Part shown: positions 60,397-64,000 of the stretch, in pieces
How the letters are laid out: each line of letters begins with the position of its first letter
Numbering within the stretch: position 1 is the first letter of the stretch
NCBI GenBank assembly: GCA_964020085.1
Contig: OZ026600.1
Coordinates: 16,516,823 to 16,580,822 of the forward strand
DNA from: Micromussa lordhowensis
Taxonomy: Eukaryota; Cnidaria; Anthozoa; Scleractinia; Lobophylliidae
Length of the DNA stretch: 64,000 bases
Direction: 5' to 3'
Made by a program: the position numbers and the translations under genes
Notes under the pieces: generated by a model
The model's input: only the letters and a program-made list of their open reading frames with translations
Databases searched by the model: none
Told to the model about the DNA's origin: nothing

Positions 60397-60442
60397 GCAA
60401 CTGACGAAGAATCCAATAGTTTGGGTTCGAAACCGGTCTTGC
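60397..60442 (+). ncRNA. Type I hammerhead ribozyme, minimal form
   Basis: Stem I GCAA (60397-60400) pairs with TTGC (60439-60442). The core CTGACGA is at 60401-60407. Stem II GAATCC (60409-60414) pairs with GGGTTC (60423-60428) across an 8-base loop. GAAA is at 60429-60432, then CCGG and TC, so the cleavage site would be after C at 60438. Stem III has no loop: ACCGGT is a palindrome and would need to pair between two molecules. Minimal hammerheads of this kind that work as dimers are known from Penelope-like elements and retrozymes. Confidence 0.85.
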
Positions 60443-60480
60443 GCTAATAGCTGATAAACAGTTCTTTTCAGAACTACACC

Positions 60481-61085
60481 ATGGCAAACGCAGTTTCCGA
60501 CCAGGAGATGATTGCCATCTTAGCAGACATGGTGGGTAGCGTTGCTCCCGCACTCTCACCAATCAAGTCACCCAAACGACAACGTGACATTGACAGTCCA
60601 ACAGAGATTCCCGAACCAGCCCCAAACAGCATAAACCAGAGCAGACTGAGGGCATGAAAAACATACGGAATCCACTGACCAGCCTGGAAACCAGACGAGC
60701 CAAATGCAAACGGTCCTTGCAAGTCCTGAGAGAACACGCGAGAAACTCCACGTGTCCCTACGGCCTACACTACAGACCTAAGCCACACATCCGGTTCGAC
60801 CGACAATTCCAGACCTCCATGGACCAGATATGTCAGAGAGCCCACGCGGAACTACTAGCGTTGATGATAAAAGAGCAGGAAAAGAACCTTGCTGCAGACA
60901 ACCAGGCCATCCAAGCCCAACAGCAGCAACTCCAGAACCTGTGCCCGAATCAGCCAAGTTCCCAGGCAGCCAGAAACCGTGCCAAACCTACAATGAGGCC
61001 TAAGCCTCACCTAAAGAAAGTTCAACAAACTTGTAATCTCGCCAGGCTCAGCTTTCTGAGCTCCAAAAAATGTTTTGTAAAATGA
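60481..61085 (+). pseudogene. Penelope-like element N-terminal open reading region
   Basis: ATG at 60481 opens MANAVSDQEMIAILADM...; it stops near 60655, but the adjacent frame carries on with HIRFDRQFQTSMDQIC and a glutamine-rich coiled coil (IQAQQQQLQN). The two frames together suggest one frameshifted protein. No enzymatic motif. Confidence 0.5.
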
Positions 61086-61189
61086 GTGAAAATATGAATG
61101 TCAATAAAGACAGAGTTGAACAGTATTCTATGGTGTGCTTTTCTGACTCCAAGGGTCGCAAACGAAACACTATAGGGAAATAAAAAACG

Positions 61190-62862
61190 CTCTTATAGAC
61201 GAAACAGCCTCAAAAATACTTTAGCCCAGAACACTAGAGCACACAACGAGAAATACATTAAGGATTTCTCAAATAAGGCTGTTTTAGATGAAGAGGTTAA
61301 ATTTCTTTCTAGAGGTCTCAAATTCATACCAACTACCCCTGTTCCTACTTCTAATAAATCCTTACTAAAGGATTTCGATAATTTCGCTAGAACAATGCGT
61401 TTAAGATACTTGTTCGCTAGCAAAAAAAACTACAGCTCATCCCTTCCATGTCAAATCCACATGGCAACCACCGATACAAAACTCGGTTGCCCTAGAAAAT
61501 TACTTGGAAGATACAAAACTTGAGTTAGCCTATATAGTTTTCAACCCACAAAACGATAACATTTCAGTGAACGAAAGACAAGCTATCAGCACACTTAAAC
61601 GCAACCGCGAAATCAACCTTAAAAAAGCAGACAAGGGAACAACAACAGTCATTATGGACACCGCACAAAAAATACAAGAAGGCTCACAGCAATTATCGGA
61701 TGATAAATTCTATAAGCCTCTCGCATCTCCTATTGTGCACGAAACACCCCGAAAAGTCAACGCAATAGTTTACAAACTATTTTGTTCGGGCCACATTGAC
61801 AAAATGACTCACAAATGGTTAACAACAGAGCTCAAACAGCCGCGAATACCAGAGTTCTATACGCTGACTAAGATTCACAAAAAACACCGGTCGGCAGACC
61901 AATTGTTTCTGGCAGCAGCGGCCCGACAGAGCGTATTTCCAGTTTCGTTGACTCACTTTTACAACCAATTGCTACTAAACAGGAGTCATACCTTAAAGAC
62001 ACTACCGATTTGATTAACTTTATCGAAAACACGCAAATTCCAGACGATGTAATATACGCTGGACGTTAGTTCCCTGTACACAAACATTCCTCAATCAGAA
62101 GGAATTGATGTTATCTGACGTCACTATGAAGATCATTATGAGCAAAAACTACCCATTCCCACAAATGATTTGCAGGAACTCATGCGGCTCATACTTGAAG
62201 AAAATTCTTTCAAATTCAACGAAAGACATTTCTTACAAACTCACGGCGTCGCTATGGGAACCAAAATGGCGGTCGCTTTCTCTGTTATTTTTATAGCAGA
62301 TCTTGAAAAGCGACTACTTACGGCTAGCCCTTTCAAGCCTCTATTTTGGAAAAGATTTATCGATGACATATTTTCATTGTGGAACATTTCTATCAAAGAA
62401 GTTTCCGAATTTGTTAACTTCGCTAACTCCTTCCACCGATCAATTAAGTTCACTTATGAAATGTCATCAGAACGCGCTGTTTTCCTTGACACCGAGGTCT
62501 TAAAGGACCCCGTCATTCAACTCACAAAATCTTAGATTTACAAACACATTTCAAGCCTACTGAAACTTTTCAGTATACACACTTCTCATCTTGTCATCCC
62601 TTTAACTCTAAAAAGGGTTTTATCAAAGGAGAAGCGTTACGTTTTTTAAGAACCAACTCAGTCAAAGAAAACTTTGAAAAGTACAAACGAGAATGCGAAC
62701 AAAGACTCTGCCAAAGAGGCTATCCCTTAACACTCGTTCAAAAAACTCTGACTGAAGTTCAGTCCTGTGACCGAAAAGAGGCTCTTCGCAACAAAACAAA
62801 ACAAACTAAAGAGATTCTGCCGTTTGTTACAACTTACAATCCAGCCGCACCGAATTTACCAT

Positions 62863-62893
<31 letters not shown>

Positions 62894-63060
62894 CAGAAAG
62901 GGCATGCCCGAATCTTAAAAAGATTCTCATGAAACACTGGCACATGATTCAACAACAGCCTAGGCTCAACAGCCACCGATTGTGTCTTACAGGAAGGAAA
63001 AATCTCTCAAGGACATTCTTGTCCGAGCCAAACTTCCTTCAACAAAACAACAATCATAAA
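61190..63060 (+). pseudogene. Penelope-like reverse transcriptase, several frameshifts
   Basis: In order across shifting frames: KFLSRGLKFIPT, LKKADKGTTTVIMD, FYTLTKIHKK, GRPIVSGSSGPT, LDVSSLYTNIPQ (first catalytic aspartate), THGVAMGTKMAVAF, FWKRFIDDIFSLW (catalytic DD pair), FIKGEALRFLRTN and LPFVTTYNPAAPN. These are the standard landmarks of Penelope-like enzymes. At least four frame breaks and one stop make it inactive. Confidence 0.85.
62861..62895. repeat. (ATTT)n microsatellite inside the Penelope-like element
   Basis: About nine ATTT units sit inside the coding region; CCGAATTT and CCGAATCTT on either side suggest a small insertion with duplicated target. Confidence 0.85.
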
Positions 63061-63437
63061 AAGAACGAGGTATTTTCGCTTCGAAGGAAATTTGCATATG
63101 ATCACTGTTAACGACTCTATGCGGACAATCATGCACACGCATTTTTGCCGAATTCGAAAATAGTCAAAATAACTGATCCTTTATTCTAGATCCTCAAGTT
63201 GACATTCCACTATTACGAGCGTAGAAGCTGTGGACTCGTAGCCTTTATCATGTAACTGTGAACTTTGTAATGTTGCCTAAATCGGCAAAATAGGCATAAA
63301 TTAACATTTGCTTTCAAATTGGAGGACCAAGCGGTTTTTTCCCCGAGGAGATGAATATTCATGATCAGGAAGAAACTTGTATTCTTTGTAGAAGAGGCGC
63401 TGAATCAAGATTAGGTGGACACATACATATACATAAA

Positions 63438-64000
63438 TTGAGCGTAAAAGTGAGATAAAATATTTGGGTGTTTTTATTGATCAAAATTTACATTGGGGAC
63501 CCCAAATCCAGCATATCAACAATAAATTAATGAGGAATATAGGAATTATTAATAAATTACGATATTATGTGGATATCCATACTCTAAAACAGCTGTATTA
63601 TTCATTTATTTATCCATATCTAACTTATGGTATTACTAGTTGGGGTAGTGCCTGTAAAACTAGGTTACAGAAGATCAAAACGAAACAGAATAGATGTGTA
63701 CGTAGCATTTTCTTTGCTCATAGCAGGGATAGTGCTATGTCCTACCTCAATCTTTTGCAAATCCTGACACTTGATAACATTTACAAATTTAAATTAGCTC
63801 TTTTTGTACATAAAATTAAAAATGACCCCGCAAACATCCCAACAATATTTTCTGGATCTCTTACATTAGCTTCTGAGGTCCATAGCTATAATACCAGATT
63901 TTCAACTAACTTTAATATCTATAGACCAAATGTAAATAACAATTATGGTGCCACTACATTTTCTTTTTTAGCATCTAAAATCTGGGAATCTATCCCCTTT
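63438..64000 (+). mobile_element. LINE reverse transcriptase C-terminus, runs off the window
   Basis: One uninterrupted frame from about 63438 to the end of the window: IKYLGVFIDQNLHWGPQIQ, YYSFIYPYLTYGITSWG, QNRCVRSIFFAHSRDSAMSY, HSYNTRFSTNFNIYRPN. The frame is intact over more than 180 codons, unlike the other LINE copies here, so this is the youngest-looking one. It is 5'-truncated; the FADD box is missing. Confidence 0.85.

Larger units (their letters stand above)
59899..63250 (+). mobile_element. Penelope-like retroelement, decayed, with direct repeats and a hammerhead ribozyme
   Basis: A 28-bp direct repeat, TAGAAGCTGTGGACTCGTAG and following bases, occurs near 59899 and again near 63221, consistent with pseudo-LTRs. 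Between them lie a TATA-bearing promoter-like segment, a hammerhead ribozyme, an N-terminal open region (60481-61085) and a reverse transcriptase in several frames. A tetranucleotide repeat interrupts the C-terminal part at 62861-62895. I could not find a GIY-YIG endonuclease, so it is either absent or lost. Confidence 0.8.

Noticed and set aside
1..64000. CRISPR arrays, operons or other prokaryotic features
   Set aside because: Gene structure with introns and the repeat content are eukaryotic; the tandem repeats seen have no spacer pattern.

Overview
The window looks like nuclear DNA from an invertebrate animal. It is AT-rich, its genes have many GT-AG introns, and the intergenic and intronic sequence is packed with transposon remnants: non-LTR retrotransposons, tRNA-derived SINEs, a Penelope-like element, an ISL2EU-type DNA transposon, Mutator-type pieces and many short inverted-repeat elements. 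The gene and repeat mix suggests an anthozoan cnidarian, probably a stony coral. That placement is inference, not proof.

Layout. (1) 2107-5856, plus strand: a two-exon two-pore-domain potassium channel with both selectivity filters. (2) 13477-17109, minus strand: the 3' part of a synaptotagmin-like gene (membrane anchor, serine-rich linker, C2A, C2B); its first exon was not found. (3) 17500-28700: no convincing gene. It holds a 4.9 kb inverted-repeat element at TTAA sites with further TTAA elements inside it. (4) 29534-29981, minus strand: a small unrecognised gene, head to head with (5) MUS81, plus strand, 30296-52524. MUS81 is reconstructed here as 18 exons that join in frame to 617 codons plus a stop. 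Its introns hold LINE remnants, two SINEs and part of a third, a Mutator-type transposase fragment, TTAA elements, a 28-bp minisatellite and a 98-bp array. (6) 55342-56584, plus strand: an intronless, membrane-anchored, helical protein gene of unknown family, split by one frameshift. (7) 58690-64000: mobile elements, namely an ISL2EU-like transposon (DDE transposase on plus, YqaJ-like nuclease on minus), a decayed Penelope-like retroelement with a well-formed hammerhead ribozyme motif, and a LINE reverse transcriptase that runs off the window.

The host genes do not form a pathway. The channel and the synaptotagmin-like protein are membrane and trafficking proteins, and MUS81 is a nuclear DNA-repair nuclease. 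The unifying theme is transposition. At least seven independent insertions lie at TTAA, and one has an empty-site control in the opposite arm of the same palindrome. The strongest unusual signals are this TTAA nest, the hammerhead ribozyme, the conversion of a short TTAA element into a tandem array, and a SINE that shares its 3' hairpin with a LINE in the same gene.
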